Assembly (NCBI GenBank): GCA_000727475.1
Contig: KL647296.1
Location: 866,888-930,887, forward strand
Length of the DNA: 64,000 nucleotides
From: Sarcocystis neurona
Taxonomy: Eukaryota > Apicomplexa > Conoidasida > Eucoccidiorida > Sarcocystidae
Reading direction: 5' to 3'
Both the position numbers and the translations under genes were made by a program. The notes under the pieces are model-generated. The model was not told the DNA's origin. It saw nothing but the letters and a program-made list of their open reading frames with translations, and did not search any database. This document shows, piece after piece, positions 36,201-45,395 of this stretch. The number at the start of each line of letters is the position of its first letter. Positions within the stretch are counted from its first letter, which is position 1.

Positions 36201-38855
36201 CGGCAGCAGCAGAAGATAAGAGGATTACGTCTTCCTCTGCGTCAGGAGCAGACCCGTGACTTCTGATGATATCTGGTCCGCCACTAATGAAGTAAACCTA
36301 CGCGTATCCGCGTCTCGCCGGAGAGCATGAGGCACACATACGGACGAGCGCATGCAATGGGCGTACGTGTGCAAGCGGTGTCCTCTAGCTAGCCCTGCAT
36401 GCACCCAGGTGCGGTGCATGCGTCTGTGAGGTGTGCACGTGAGGTGGCCTGCATGTCCCTCCTGTAGCTAGCACCGCATGCATGCAGGTACGCTGCATGC
36501 GTCCGCGAGGCACGTCTACACGTATGTGCGCTTCATGCCTGCAAACATGCGGCGAAGCGGAGGAGAAGCGCGAGCAGCTACTTGCAGCGGCTGTGCGCAT
36601 GCGCCTTCTACGTGGACTGGGAGGTGGACACGTGGCGCATGCTCTTACAAAAGAAGTCGACGCGTCCGGTTTCTACACGCGTCGTACAAGCAGGCGTGTA
36701 GAATCACTGCAGGTACATCTACCCATCTATGTATCTGCCTTTCTACCTGCCTATCTCTATACGTATATCTACATATGTATGTGCGCTCATGACTATATGC
36801 GCGGCAGGCACACACTTATAAGGAGTGGCAATATATATATATATATATAGTGCCTAGAACTTGTTGTACAAGATGCTGACTCTATTATATGGACAATGCA
36901 TGCGCACGCGTGTAGACGTGGAGTGCAGGCAAATAGCTAGGAACGAACGTTGCTGGTAGGTTGACTGGGCAAAAAGTCGAGAGCACCTTAATTTTCGGCG
37001 TCGTTGCGGGCATGGAAATCCTCGCACGGAGGCCCCGCTTCCGCGCCGCCAGCGCCACGCCTTGCGCGTGATTTCCTGCGCTGCAACACGCTACAGTCGA
37101 AGGAGTGATTTGCTGCTGTTGCTGCTGCTGCTGCACGCGGGCAGGTACCCCTGCTGCTGCAGCCGATTCCCCGCCACTGACCGCATGCGCCCTCCTCGCG
37201 GCTGCAGTGCTGTTACTGCTGCCGCCCCCGCTGAAGCTGTTCCTGCTGTCCCTGCTGCTGTTACTGTCCCTGCTGCAGCTGCTGTCCCTGCTGCTGCTGT
37301 CCCTGCTGCTGCTGTTCCCGCTGCAGCTCCCATGGTCGGAGTGGCTGCCTGTGTGGGGTGTCGCTGGGAGAACTGCGCAGCGGCTTCGCTTCTCCTCCTC
37401 CTCCGGCGCCGCTGCCGTTGCTGGTGCTGCTACTGCTTTGCCCGCAGAGGTTCTCGCCGCGCCTTCTTGAGCCGCAGCAGCAGCAGCAGCGTCGTCTCCA
37501 GCAGCAGCAGGGAGATGTGCAATTTTGTTGTATGCGCCTCGTATTTTGAAGGAAAAGACCGAGTGCGTGTCTTCTCGCTTGAGAAGCACCGTGTTGTTCG
37601 TCTTCTCAGAGAGAGAAGCAGCAAGAGTAAGCGGGGTGGGAGCGCAAATTTCGTACACGCGAGACTGCAGAATATCTAGCACGAGCCTGCCAACTGGGTC
37701 CTCGCGCAGTGACCTATGCAGGTGATCCCTGGCCCGCTGTTTCGGCTGCTGCTCTGCTGCTCCTGCTGATGTCTCTGGTGCTGCTTCTGGTGCTGCTGTG
37801 TCTTCGGAAAGGTATGGGAAGTCGATGACGGATGACCGTCGCTCCATCGTTCGCGTCTCCTCGCCGTTCTTTATGTGCTGCTGCTGCTGCGTGAAATTTT
37901 GTTTTCCCGCTTCTCTCTCTCCTGCTGCTGCTTCTACATTCCGTTTCCCTTTGCCGAAGTCGTGGCGACCCCAGACACCGCCGCCTAAGGCGCAAAGCAG
38001 ATTTCCGCTCGTTGCTGCTGACGACAGGCCATCGTCCCACCATACCGCTACATGTCCTTCTCCGCGATAGCCTGCTGCTCCTGCCGCTCCTCCTCCTCCA
38101 CCGCCGTTGTTGCTGCACCTTCCCTTCGGGGCACTGCTGTTCATTCGGCGGAGCGTAGCAGGCCCCACACACGACACAGCTCCTGTTGCTGCTGCCCCCT
38201 GTTGCAGCAAAACTGGTGACAATGGGGTCTGCGTCCGTGCTGCTGCAGCCGCAGCAGTAACTGGTAGTGTCGCCGCTCTTCCTTCGCCGGCCACTGCGGC
38301 TGCTGCTGCAGCAGCAGCGGCACAGGGACACGCAGGAGCAGCACGCAGAAACGCAGAAGCGCCGACAACACCTGACGACGCGACACCCGGTGAAACCACA
38401 CCAGTCGCAGCCAGGCCACCAGCATAGCGGAGAACAGCAGGAGCAGACGCACACCTGACGAGTGAGTGGGGACAAGAACAGCAGGAAGAGTGGATGTTCG
38501 TCCGCGGGTGCAGCAGCGAGGACAAAAGGAGTCGCCCACCCGCAGGCGAGGTCGTCTTCGAGCCAGTCGCAGTCACAGAAGTGCCAGACCCGTAGGCTGC
38601 TGCCTTTCCCGTTGTCGCTATCGTGCAAGAGGATAACAAGCGGTAGCCTGTCCTGGTGAAAGGGTCGCCGCTGGAAAGGTAGTCGTAGCTAGCAGAGCTG
38701 CGCCTTGTTATGCTGCAGCAACAGCGTAGACGAGGAGCGGCTCTCACGCTGCTACGACTGCTGCTGCTGCTGCAGCAGCTCAGCGACTGCCCAGCAGCAG
38801 GAGCGAAGAGCCGGATGCCGCTCATCCGCCTGTACAGGACTGATGCAGTCTTCAT
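12340..38855 (-). CDS. Threonine dehydratase (threonine ammonia-lyase), 12-exon model
   Basis: A PLP enzyme that deaminates L-threonine to 2-oxobutyrate and ammonia (IlvA/ILV1 family). Exons on the minus strand: 38855-36987, 35748-35675, 32797-32721, 31931-31752, 27337-27225, 25201-25090, 22001-21936, 20276-20144, 19782-19686, 14428-14363, 13534-13374, 12493-12340. All phases agree and the total is 3102 nt (1033 aa plus TAA). The N-terminus is Arg/Ser-rich without acids, like an organelle presequence, then long low complexity to about residue 385. Seen: [10 protein letters not shown] (PLP lysine K437), [29 protein letters not shown] and [14 protein letters not shown]. Exons 9-12 align in order with the two ACT-like regulatory modules of long, allosteric threonine deaminases. 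A 133-residue insert splits the catalytic domain. Exon 9 is the least certain. Inference: the product could feed propionyl-CoA metabolism, since coccidia are not known to make isoleucine. Confidence 0.88.
12494..13373 (-). other. Threonine dehydratase intron 11
   Basis: 880 bp of mixed composition with only one short TATA tract near 12793. I see no other feature. Confidence 0.6.
13374..13534 (-). CDS. Threonine dehydratase exon 11
   Basis: The acceptor is CTACGTGCAG and the donor TACTT|GTGAGC. It encodes [36 protein letters not shown] and [17 protein letters not shown]. The pattern follows the family's LHVR..VGGR....ER.Y.F.FPE.PGAL..FL......ISLFHYR, so this is ACT-like module 2. It ends in phase 2. 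Confidence 0.83.
13535..14362 (-). other. Threonine dehydratase intron 10
   Basis: 828 bp. 13990-14260 is rich in ACATAC/ATACGC simple sequence; the rest is unremarkable. Confidence 0.6.
14363..14428 (-). CDS. Threonine dehydratase exon 10 (66 nt)
   Basis: The acceptor is GTCTGACAG and the donor AAG|GTGGGT, phase 0 at both ends. It encodes [20 protein letters not shown] and LK, matching the ...L...GY.V.DLSD(D/N)E.AK helix-strand-turn of threonine deaminase regulatory domains. Confidence 0.8.
14625..14668. repeat. Pair of TGTACGTACA palindromes
   Basis: GTACGTAC at 14625-14632 (in GGCGTACGTACACCGC) and TGTACGTACA at 14659-14668 (in GAGCTGTACGTACACCTC), 34 bp apart. The flank of the second matches the copy at 1396-1411. 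Confidence 0.85.
15667..15680. repeat. GGTGTATGTACACC near-palindrome
   Basis: A single copy of the dispersed GGTGTACGTACACC element with one mismatch, in intron 9 of threonine dehydratase. Confidence 0.8.
17085..17240. repeat. Two tandem ~80-bp units, each ending in the GGTGTACGTACACC palindrome
   Basis: Each unit has CACCAGCAAA, then ACGACGTGC.CCCCAC, a purine stretch ending GGCCC, and finally the palindrome (17137-17150 GGTGTATGTACACC; 17222-17237 AGGTGTACGTACACCT). The units are about 85% alike by eye. Confidence 0.8.
18670..20135 (+). repeat. Polypurine tract (plus strand)
   Basis: About 1.4 kb in which the plus strand is mostly A and G (AGAAGAGAAAG, GGAGAAGAAG), densest at 19200-19660 and 19840-20135. 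It produces long spurious Leu/Ser/Phe frames on the minus strand. Tentative exon 9 lies inside it. Confidence 0.85.
19686..19782 (-). CDS. Threonine dehydratase exon 9 (tentative)
   Basis: Placed only by phase: acceptor CCACCAAG, donor GAC|GTATCG, 32 codons. The frame reads [20 protein letters not shown], in the position of the (G)R(N/S)(I/V)TEFNYR segment of ACT module 1; the match is weak. A second frame here ([15 protein letters not shown]) also looks plausible but breaks the phase. It sits inside a polypurine/polypyrimidine block, so composition gives no help. Confidence 0.4.
20144..20276 (-). CDS. Threonine dehydratase exon 8
   Basis: The acceptor is GTTGTACAG and the donor CTCT|GTAAGT. 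It encodes [14 protein letters not shown], ending the SGAN..(Y/F)..L..V(A/S)ER block, and then [20 protein letters not shown], the first strand and helix of ACT-like module 1. It ends in phase 2. Confidence 0.85.
20277..21935 (-). repeat. Threonine dehydratase intron 7: pyrimidine array and AT tracts
   Basis: 20330-20790 is pyrimidine-rich on the plus strand and includes an 18-bp array at about 20451-20660. 20940-21500 is TATACACA/TATATA simple sequence, with GAGA and CACA microsatellites at 21497-21530. Confidence 0.6.
20451..20660 (+). repeat. 18-bp pyrimidine tandem array
   Basis: About eleven degenerate units of GTGTCTCCCTTTCCCTCT and variants (TCATGTCTCC, TTGTGTCTCC), all pyrimidine except for the GTG/ATG. 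Confidence 0.85.
21936..22001 (-). CDS. Threonine dehydratase exon 7 (66 nt)
   Basis: The acceptor is CTTTTTTCCCAG and the donor TCTG|GTGAGC. It encodes [20 protein letters not shown] and CSG, the end of the catalytic domain, where the family has AG(M/L)KKY and then (L)SGAN. Confidence 0.9.
22726..22739. repeat. GGTGTCTGTACACC near-palindrome
   Basis: One copy of the dispersed element with one mismatched centre position, in intron 6 of threonine dehydratase. Confidence 0.75.
23290..23830 (+). repeat. GATA/TAGA tetranucleotide-rich block
   Basis: About 540 bp of imperfect GATA, TAGATA and ATAGATATAGATA repeats. On the minus strand it gives spurious Tyr/Ile/Ser/Leu frames. Confidence 0.9.
25090..25201 (-). 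CDS. Threonine dehydratase exon 6
   Basis: The acceptor is CTGGTGCTGCAG and the donor ATCG|GTACAA. It encodes [20 protein letters not shown], then [18 protein letters not shown], including the conserved (F)ED.R...EPAGA motif. Phase 1 at its end. Confidence 0.92.
25202..27224 (-). other. Threonine dehydratase intron 5
   Basis: 2.0 kb. A short CAG/AGT triplet run at 25210-25290 and AT tracts at 25660-25990 and 26275-26350; the remainder is mixed composition with no recognisable exon. Confidence 0.55.
27225..27337 (-). CDS. Threonine dehydratase exon 5
   Basis: The acceptor is GACGCATGCAG and the donor AAA|GTAGGA. It encodes [19 protein letters not shown] and then [18 protein letters not shown], matching the (F)A(D/E)G.AVK..G..TF..C block of threonine deaminases. 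Confidence 0.9.
28505..29070 (+). repeat. Degenerate ~90-135 bp repeat, about six units
   Basis: Each unit carries a CGATGCCACGGCAT-like anchor (28509, 28600, 28727, 28820, 28954, weak at 29053), then CATATTATCTGTCTAATT and TATC simple sequence. Spacing between anchors is 91, 127, 93, 134 and 99 bp. Confidence 0.75.
29700..29845 (+). repeat. TATC tetranucleotide block
   Basis: Near-continuous TATC/TCTA repeats with a few interruptions, open in several frames on the plus strand. Confidence 0.9.
31285..31545 (+). repeat. CTGCACCCACTAT minisatellite
   Basis: Five copies of (T)CTGCACCCACTAT or a close variant at about 31288, 31343, 31406, 31480 and 31528, each followed by TATATA sequence. Unit length is 50-75 bp. 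Confidence 0.8.
31752..31931 (-). CDS. Threonine dehydratase exon 4
   Basis: Encodes [14 protein letters not shown], the glycine-rich PLP phosphate loop [17 protein letters not shown], and [11 protein letters not shown]. The acceptor is TTTACGCGCAG and the donor GCAG|GTAAAC, phase 1. The best conserved exon of the gene. Confidence 0.93.
31932..32720 (-). repeat. Threonine dehydratase intron 3: CAG block
   Basis: Almost entirely CAG/GCA triplets on the plus strand (31960-32550) with spurious Ala/Thr/Gln frames, then a purine-rich stretch. Confidence 0.7.
32721..32797 (-). CDS. Threonine dehydratase exon 3
   Basis: A 77-nt exon with acceptor CTTCTGTTGCAG and donor CAAG|GTTTGT. It encodes NFVRSSGG, then [18 protein letters not shown], with the family signature HPFDD(P/H)..(I/V)AGQG. 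One base completes the Glu codon begun in exon 2, and its last G begins the Gly codon finished in exon 4. Confidence 0.9.
33807..33830. repeat. 24-bp perfect palindrome
   Basis: CTGCCTGGTGGC is followed immediately by its reverse complement GCCACCAGGCAG, with no loop. GC-rich, inside intron 2 of threonine dehydratase. Confidence 0.95.
34430..35389. other. Assembly gap (960 N)
   Basis: A run of N flanked on both sides by CTG/GCTGCTG repeats, so the assembly probably broke in a collapsed triplet tract. The true length is unknown. Confidence 0.98.
35675..35748 (-). CDS. Threonine dehydratase exon 2
   Basis: The acceptor is TTGCCGCAG and the donor a consensus GTAAGT. It reads [20 protein letters not shown] and then MRRC, continuing TTPKIK exactly as in IlvA proteins, where a (L/V)GAEV...G..(F/Y)DE segment follows. 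Confidence 0.88.
35749..36986 (-). other. Threonine dehydratase intron 1
   Basis: 1.2 kb. CAG triplets at 35760-35980, a GAGAGACAC purine-rich stretch near 36120-36200, and 36300-36700 rich in TGCATGC-type sextamers. No exon was seen. Confidence 0.6.
36987..38855 (-). CDS. Threonine dehydratase exon 1
   Basis: 623 codons from ATG at 38855. The start region ([17 protein letters not shown]) resembles a mitochondrial presequence; later Met codons, such as the one after ATLRR, are alternatives. The conserved part begins near [18 protein letters not shown]. It holds the PLP lysine codon at 37547-37545, then a low-complexity insert (about residues 450-582), then [17 protein letters not shown] and TTPKIK. 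The donor is AAG|GTGCTC, phase 0. An intron hidden in the N-terminal low-complexity part cannot be excluded. Confidence 0.85.
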
Positions 38856-38915
38856 TGTCTCGGGTAAACACTGGTCGCAGAGGAGTAGTAGCTCTTCCTT
38901 TTGAGCACTTCTTGT

Positions 38916-39916
38916 TTAAGAGAGAGGAGGGCTGGGCCAGCTCTGCGAGTCCAGCAGTGACCCACAGCGGTCACTGTGCAGGCGGAAGAGAAACTTCCGC
39001 TGTTGGGAAGGTGTAGGGAGCACCAAGACAGACTCCACGCTTCTCTGTTGCAGATCTTTTGCGGTGTATCGACACCGCAGGTGGTCAGGAAGGCCAAGAA
39101 GTTCAATCTCAGCAGCACAGGCGAAAACGATCCCGTGCAAGCTCGCCGGCACGCGACCCTCCCAGATCTTGGTGCCGCGCCGGCCGGCGGTCGCAGAGGC
39201 TGCTGCACCGCGCCGCGTTCAAACGGGTCTACTTGCGGCTGCTGCTGTTGCTGCTCCCGCGCGCTACTCAATGGCCTCCGGGTGTGCTGCTGCTGGTGTA
39301 TGCTAGAAGCAGTGCTGCTGCTTGTGCTCCCACGGATCGTGCTGGTGCTGCTGCTACAAACGCGGTTGCTGCTACTACAAGTGCAGCTGCCGCAGCAAAT
39401 CCTGCTCTGGACGCTGCTGCTGCTGCGGCGGTTGTTGCTCTTAGCGGCTCAGGACGTTGGTGCTGGCTACTACAGATGCTGCACTGCTTGTTAAACCAGG
39501 TGGTGGTGGGCCTTCGCGCAGCGCGCCGGCTGAAGATCCTCCACTCCCACGGGCAAATAACGCCGCTGTGTTAGAGGAGGGCCTTGCTGCTGGGGTGCTG
39601 CTGGAAACTCTCTCTTCAACAGAGCCGCTGCTGCTGCTGCTGGTGTCGCATACGCACCACTTGCTGCTGGGTGTACGGTGCTTCTGAGGCCGCTGCTGCT
39701 GGAGAGCCCAGTGTTTCTGCTGCCCGGAGAGCAGCAGGGCGACGACGGGATGACGGTCTTCTGTACCGACGGCCGGGCAGACTGGCTTCGGCTTCCTCTG
39801 CTCTGCTGCTGTGGATACGCGCGCGCCCCAGAATCCTGCCCGTCGTTTCTAAAACTCCGGCACTCGTTTTTGTGAGGGCGGAATATAGAAGAAGGAAACT
39901 GCAGCAGTAGACACAC
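38916..39916 (-). CDS. Hypothetical protein, two-exon candidate
   Basis: Upstream of threonine dehydratase and on the same strand. A frame from ATG 39916 (141 codons to a stop at 39491) can end at CACCTG|GTTTAA, phase 0. A second frame, ending with a stop at 38916, starts after CACCAAG (near 39171) in phase 0 and reads IWEGRVPASLHGIVFAC, AEIELLGLPDHLRCRYTAKD, LQQRSVESVLVLPTPSQQRK. The second part has coding-like composition, but I recognise no family. The stretch between is CAG/CTG triplets. The pairing is a guess, and a competing frame overlaps the second exon. Confidence 0.28.
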
Positions 39917-41717
39917 GGTTGGCGTCCACGACTAGCAGGATTACAGTTGTTGAGATACCTGTTTGATAGAAGCAGCTTCGTGTAAACAGCGTGTGTCCAT
40001 ATCGAATATGGCCGCTCAGCGAACGACTCTGTTCCTTATGACACAAGGCTCTCATAAATAGAGAGATACAAGGTGTACAGTGGCCCGCTAAGAAAGGCGC
40101 ACCGACGCTATATACGCTTATGGGTATATATGTATATATGAGTCTGCCCTAAATAGAGAGGCAGTTTCGTGCGTTGATATACAGAGGTCTCTACAGAGAA
40201 ATGGTAGTTGCACATCCGCGCGCTAAGGAAGCCACGACGTATACGTCCACGGAAATATGCCTGTACATGAGTCGTCTTCATACAGAGAGGCCGTTTCACG
40301 CGCTGATACATACATATATATATATATATATGAGTGGCTCATTTGCATAGAAAGGCCACGATAGATAGTACTATCTCTACGGCAGAATGGTGCGTGTAGT
40401 TCGTTCCGGTATACTACGTACATCTCGCAGTTTCACCGCAGGTGTAAACGCCTGAATACATTTATGCCTGAGTAGAATTTGTACGCTCTCATGTACACTG
40501 GCCGATAAACGCCTTGTTTTTCGTGATTGTTCCGCCGGATATGCACAATGCTACCTCTATCAGCATTCCACAGAAATTGCGCGTTTTTATCCGGCTATTT
40601 CCACCACTTCTTCCAGTGCTGCGCAGGACAAACGTACACTATTATCTTTTCTTCTGTTGAAGTCATAAAGATGTTGTGTCGCCTACAACGTGCACAGGCG
40701 TACAACAACCAGTTCACTGCATGTGTCTGGCGGTCAGGCACGTTTCTTCTATTCTTTTTTTTAGAGAGAACCTAGGCAGACGCGGATCGCAAAAGTTGTG
40801 CTGCTCCAGCTGTGGAGATCTCTCTACATACGTGCCGGCACATGTCTGTCCCCATGTCTAGTGGGGAAAAGGACAGAGCTATACATGATGTTCTACGCAG
40901 CGGAACAAACATGAGTTTCTTGCGACTGTAACAGAAATGGGGCGTTCAAGGCTCCTACATATATTTATACTTGGAGCAATGTTTGCACATTCTGCAACGC
41001 AGGACTTTTCTGACCACGCTACGGATTCGGGAAGATGAGTGTAAATATGTGCGACAAGAGAGCGAGAAAAGTGGAAAGACGTGTGCCCTGATAATCGAAG
41101 AGGCGAGTGGTGCTGCGGTGGACATGTGTAAAGGAAGAGGGCCTGTGTGGGGCGCGCGGTCGCCATGGGGTGGTGCCCAAGCAACGGTCTTAGTACTTGA
41201 TGTAACTGAAAATTTCGCGAGAGGTACACATGTGTATGTAGAACAAAATATGCAAATGTAGTGTGCAGACGAAAGTAGCGGTCTACACACATATGTTTAT
41301 ATGTGTGTTTAGTCCTACGTAGGTAGCCAACTGTGTTTGAAAGTATCCAGCTGTGGCGTACATCCCCGTATACTCAGGATCTGACGTAAACTTACATCTA
41401 CTCAAGTGAATATACACACGTCTTAGGCTGCAACAAATACTGGATCACACGGCTGTATAGACACAGTACAAACGGATAAGCACGTATCTGCAGGCATATG
41501 AATACAAGAGTAGACATGTCTTTTATACGTTTGTCACTGTGCGCCCATATTATTTCTCGTATAGAGCGGACAAGAGCATTTATAGTCATCAAGCTGCTGC
41601 AGATACATATATTATATATATGTAGGTATACACGTTTATGTGAAGATCTACCGCAAGTGAGGGGACGAATGTACGACTTCGCTTGTACAGAATGTTTCCT
41701 TATGTACATATACATGT

Positions 41718-41749
<32 letters not shown>

Positions 41750-42162
41750 GTCTACTCAAAAGAGGGTAGGACTATTTCCGGATAAGCAACTTTGTACGCA
41801 AGTCTTTAATGGGAAGGCGCCTTCAAAGCTGACAGAAAGCCTACACGTATGATCTGTAACAGCGCGAATCGTTTCTGTGAGGGTTTATAAATAATTTTGT
41901 GTACTTGTATCTCTCCTTGGGTGTCTGCGTGAGTCGGTGATATACCCGTTACGCACGTATATCCTTTTGGACCGATATTCCACTGTTACTGGTAACTTTG
42001 ACTGCAAGTCGACGTGTTTATTGTGTGACCCAGCAGCACACACGCGCACAGGCTCTGTATGAACAAACGTACGTACATATATAAATAAATATATATATAT
42101 ATATATATATGTATATACACATATATGACAACCGAGCCGTACGCAAATATATATACATATAC

Positions 42163-42193
<31 letters not shown>

Positions 42194-42940
42194 CATGACC
42201 AGGTATCTATTGGTGCGTATACATATACGTTAATATCAAGTAGAAGTCCCCAATAGAAGCAGATTGATCATATATATATATGCATATATGTAAATATGCT
42301 TGTATCTCCGTGTGTATAAACCTGTCTGAGTGTACGAATATAAATATATGGAAAAAAAGAGTACAGATATATGAATATATATTTAGATGACAAGGTATCT
42401 ATATGAGCACGCAAGTATACGTATATATCAACTACGGGCTCCCATACAAAGCAGATAGGTCTGTGGTGTGTATCACCCTCTACATATGTATATGCATATA
42501 TATACATGCCAATTTACATTTGTCTCTTCGTATGTATTAAAGTCTGCGAAATTGTCTTTGTACATATAAATGCATTTGTAGGTACAGCTGCTCGGGACTG
42601 CAGCAGCGTAGCAACCCGTACTAGCGCAGCTACCACCACGCCAGGCTCGAGACACCGGTACCGTCGCCACATCGGCATTTTCCTTATTCTTCTCGTAGTC
42701 TTCTGAGTACGACTCGTAACAGTACCACTACGAGTAGCAGAATAACTCAGTCGAAAAGAGTTCAGGAACACCACCAGCGGCGTCACGACAGCACTAGCGG
42801 AAACAGCGGCAAATCTGCGACAGCAGAAGCAGCCGTCTACTTCGTCATTCACTGTGATGTCTTTGCTGACGCAAAGACGGTGGCGAGTTGCTTTTTTTCT
42901 GTCCCCAGCACGTCGTACAACAATATGAAGGTCGCTATTA
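39917..42940. other. Non-coding, AT-rich spacer
   Basis: Mixed sequence with TATA/TACATA tracts (40130, 40315, 41730, 42080-42200). An 81-aa and a 96-aa frame (40527-40775 and 40971-41261, plus) have no recognisable domain. No gene is supported. Confidence 0.5.
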
Positions 42941-43420
42941 GTTGGATGATACAGTGTTCATACAAGTCGAAGATCTACCTACCGCTCTCACTTCTCGTAC
43001 TACTTACTACCGCTGGTTCTCCCACGCTTTCTCAACTGCCACCAATACTACTACTACTACCACGATGCAGCGTTCTTACAAGTTGAGGGTCTTCCTACCG
43101 CTCTCACTGCTATTCGTGCTCCTACTACTACTGCTGACCCTCCCACTATTGCTAAACGGCCACCGGTACTACTACTATTACTACTACTACTACTGCCACT
43201 ACTACTACTACTGCTACTACGACTATTGCGACTACTACGACGCGACTACTGCCGGGATGTAGTGTTCTTACAAGTTGAGGGTCTTCCTACCGCTCTCACT
43301 TCTGCTACTACTACTATTGCTACTGCTGGCCCTCCCACCATTTCTAAACTGCCACTGGTACTACTACTACTACTGGTACTACTACTTACCAGGACTACTA
43401 CTACTTAGATTTGAACATTT
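42941..43420 (+). repeat. Three related units joined by TAC/ACT triplet runs
   Basis: A conserved core, (A)GTGTTC(T/A)TACAAGT and then CTACCGCTCTCACT, starts at 42953, 43069 and 43261. Runs of CTACTACTAC lie between and after the copies. Spacing is 116 and 192 bp. Spurious Tyr or Leu/Thr frames result. Confidence 0.85.
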
Positions 43421-45170
43421 TTAATGGCCCTCCTATTACTACGTACAGTCGTCATTATTGCTCCTGGTAGCGCTACTAGTACGACTACCGCATTGGTCAC
43501 TTTTTCCTCTTCTGCAGCTGTGTCTTTCTTGAATCCTGCAGTTATCGAGGTTGTTGTCCCGCTTTTACTCCTCCGAATCGTCATTCCTCCTTTAGCAGAG
43601 CTACGACTACCCCTACTACTACACTGTGACATGGGTTTTTCTCTGCTACTTCTCCAGCCCGCCCAACAAAAAGTTTACTGTGACCGTTTCCTCAGTTCTT
43701 ACACGTGCTCGCCTGATCTTGCTACGTTAGTTGCTACAGCATGAATGCGCTACAATTTTTCCACTGTCGGAGTGCACTGACACGCGCCTAGCTCCAAAGA
43801 CTACCAGCACACTAATTCTATCCCGTAAGGTGGTGCCACGTAGACGAGGGGAAAAATATTTCCGTCATATTCGTCTAGCGCTTCCTTCACTACTCGCGCT
43901 CCTCCTCAAATGATTTATCGGTGTGTTGCAATGTTTTTGTCACCGTTCGTCGTCTCGTTTGATAGCTCTCAAAACGCTCAATATCTTTCTTCTTTTTCTT
44001 CTTCTTCCTACTCCTCCGCCAACTACTCGAGAGCGCCACGAGGCGCACTGTCGATATACAGACGCCTGTAGAACTCTCATCCCCCCCTCTTCGTACAGAG
44101 GTCGTTCACCAGAGGCGCTACTGTAGGACCGGCGCCACACGTGTCTGCGTCCTCTTTTGAAAACAATTTCTTTGGGCCCTGCTTTTTCAGACCCGCGAGG
44201 AAAATACAAAGGGCAACCCAGTTTCGTGTACACGTGGTGCTTCCGCAACACACGTGTCACAAACCACCAGGGGCATAAGTGTCCACAAATCCGTTCCCCA
44301 ACAGCGGTATTTCATTGCGTGTAGGCAAACGCCGACGGTCGCAATATGTGTGTACTTCTGTTGCACACCTCTGCAAAGGTTGAAGAGCGCATACAAATAT
44401 ACGCATACTTACATGCACATATAGATATATACGCATATGTATATACGCATATATATATATATATATATACGCACTGGGTGCATGACACCTGCCTCGACGA
44501 CACACACCCAGAAAAGCACCAAACATACATGTGACTATCCTTGTGTACATATATATACACACATGTACGTACACATATGTATACGTGTGTGTATGTGTAT
44601 TCCTACCTCTTGTTCTTTCTCTCTCTGTAGATGTGTGTGGATCTATGGACGCAGAGAAAATACTATAATGACACACACGGCAGTTCCCGTACATACGCGC
44701 ATTTACGCTGACGTCGCGTCGGCGCGCTAGGGCATCTACACGCGTACAGACAAACAGGCTAGCGGCTGAATCCGCCGGTGCAGGAGAACTCCTTATACAC
44801 ACTTGCACGTTTGCAAAGACTGCAAAGATTGAATAGCTCCTTTTCCCTCTCTACGCGTACAATCCCGCGCGCACGACCTCCAGGTCTGCCTTCTCTCTTC
44901 TGCTCCTACTCCTCGTGGGACGCGTATGCTCTTCCTACCTCTTCGTATTCTTGCTGCACCTCAGCAGCAAGTACGCACTCGTCACGGTCCTCACAATGTC
45001 CACTGCTCTTTTGTATGTGTTGCCACTGTTCGTGCGCAGCCTTGCTGCTGTGACCAGCTGCTGCTGCTGTGATTAGCTGCTGGTGCTGTTGCTGTGACCA
45101 GCTGCTGCTGTTCTGTGTGCCTGCCGCAGTGGCTTCTGGTGACGCGTTGCCGCTGCTCTTGCTGCTGTGA
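43421..45170. other. Non-coding spacer 3' of the HYPK-like gene
   Basis: Mixed sequence with residual TAC triplets to about 43630, a TATA tract at 44390-44470, and CTG triplets from 45045 on. A 106-aa minus frame at 43940-44260 is not recognisable. Confidence 0.45.
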
Positions 45171-45395
45171 CTAGCTCTTGCTGCCGCGGTCTTCTGATAG
45201 AATTAGCTGCTTTACTGCTGCATGTACGTCGCCGCCGGACTGCCGCAGCGCTGCTTCTGCTGCAGCAGCAGGCAGCAGCAGCAGCTCCTGCAGCTCCTTG
45301 ACAGCTTTGGGGTTGACCTGGGGGACGCCGCTGCTACTGCATCGCTGCTTGGTGTCTTCCTTCCGAGCGAGCGAACTCATCAACGCGGCTCTTTG
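45171..45395 (-). CDS. HYPK-like exon 2 (UBA-like domain)
   Basis: 74 codons plus TAG. The frame is also open upstream through an Ala run encoded by CTG/GCA triplets, so the acceptor could lie further up; CTGCTCAG at 45400-45396 is the one that keeps phase and starts the conserved part. Confidence 0.62.
   Translation of the reverse strand, partial: QRAALMSSLARKEDTKQRCSSSGVPQVNPKAVKELQELLLLPAAAAEAALRQSGGDVHAAVKQLILSEDRGSKS

Noticed and set aside
40971..41261. 96-codon plus-strand frame as a gene
   Set aside because: Composition is fair, but there is no domain, no splice partner, and the opposite strand is equally open.
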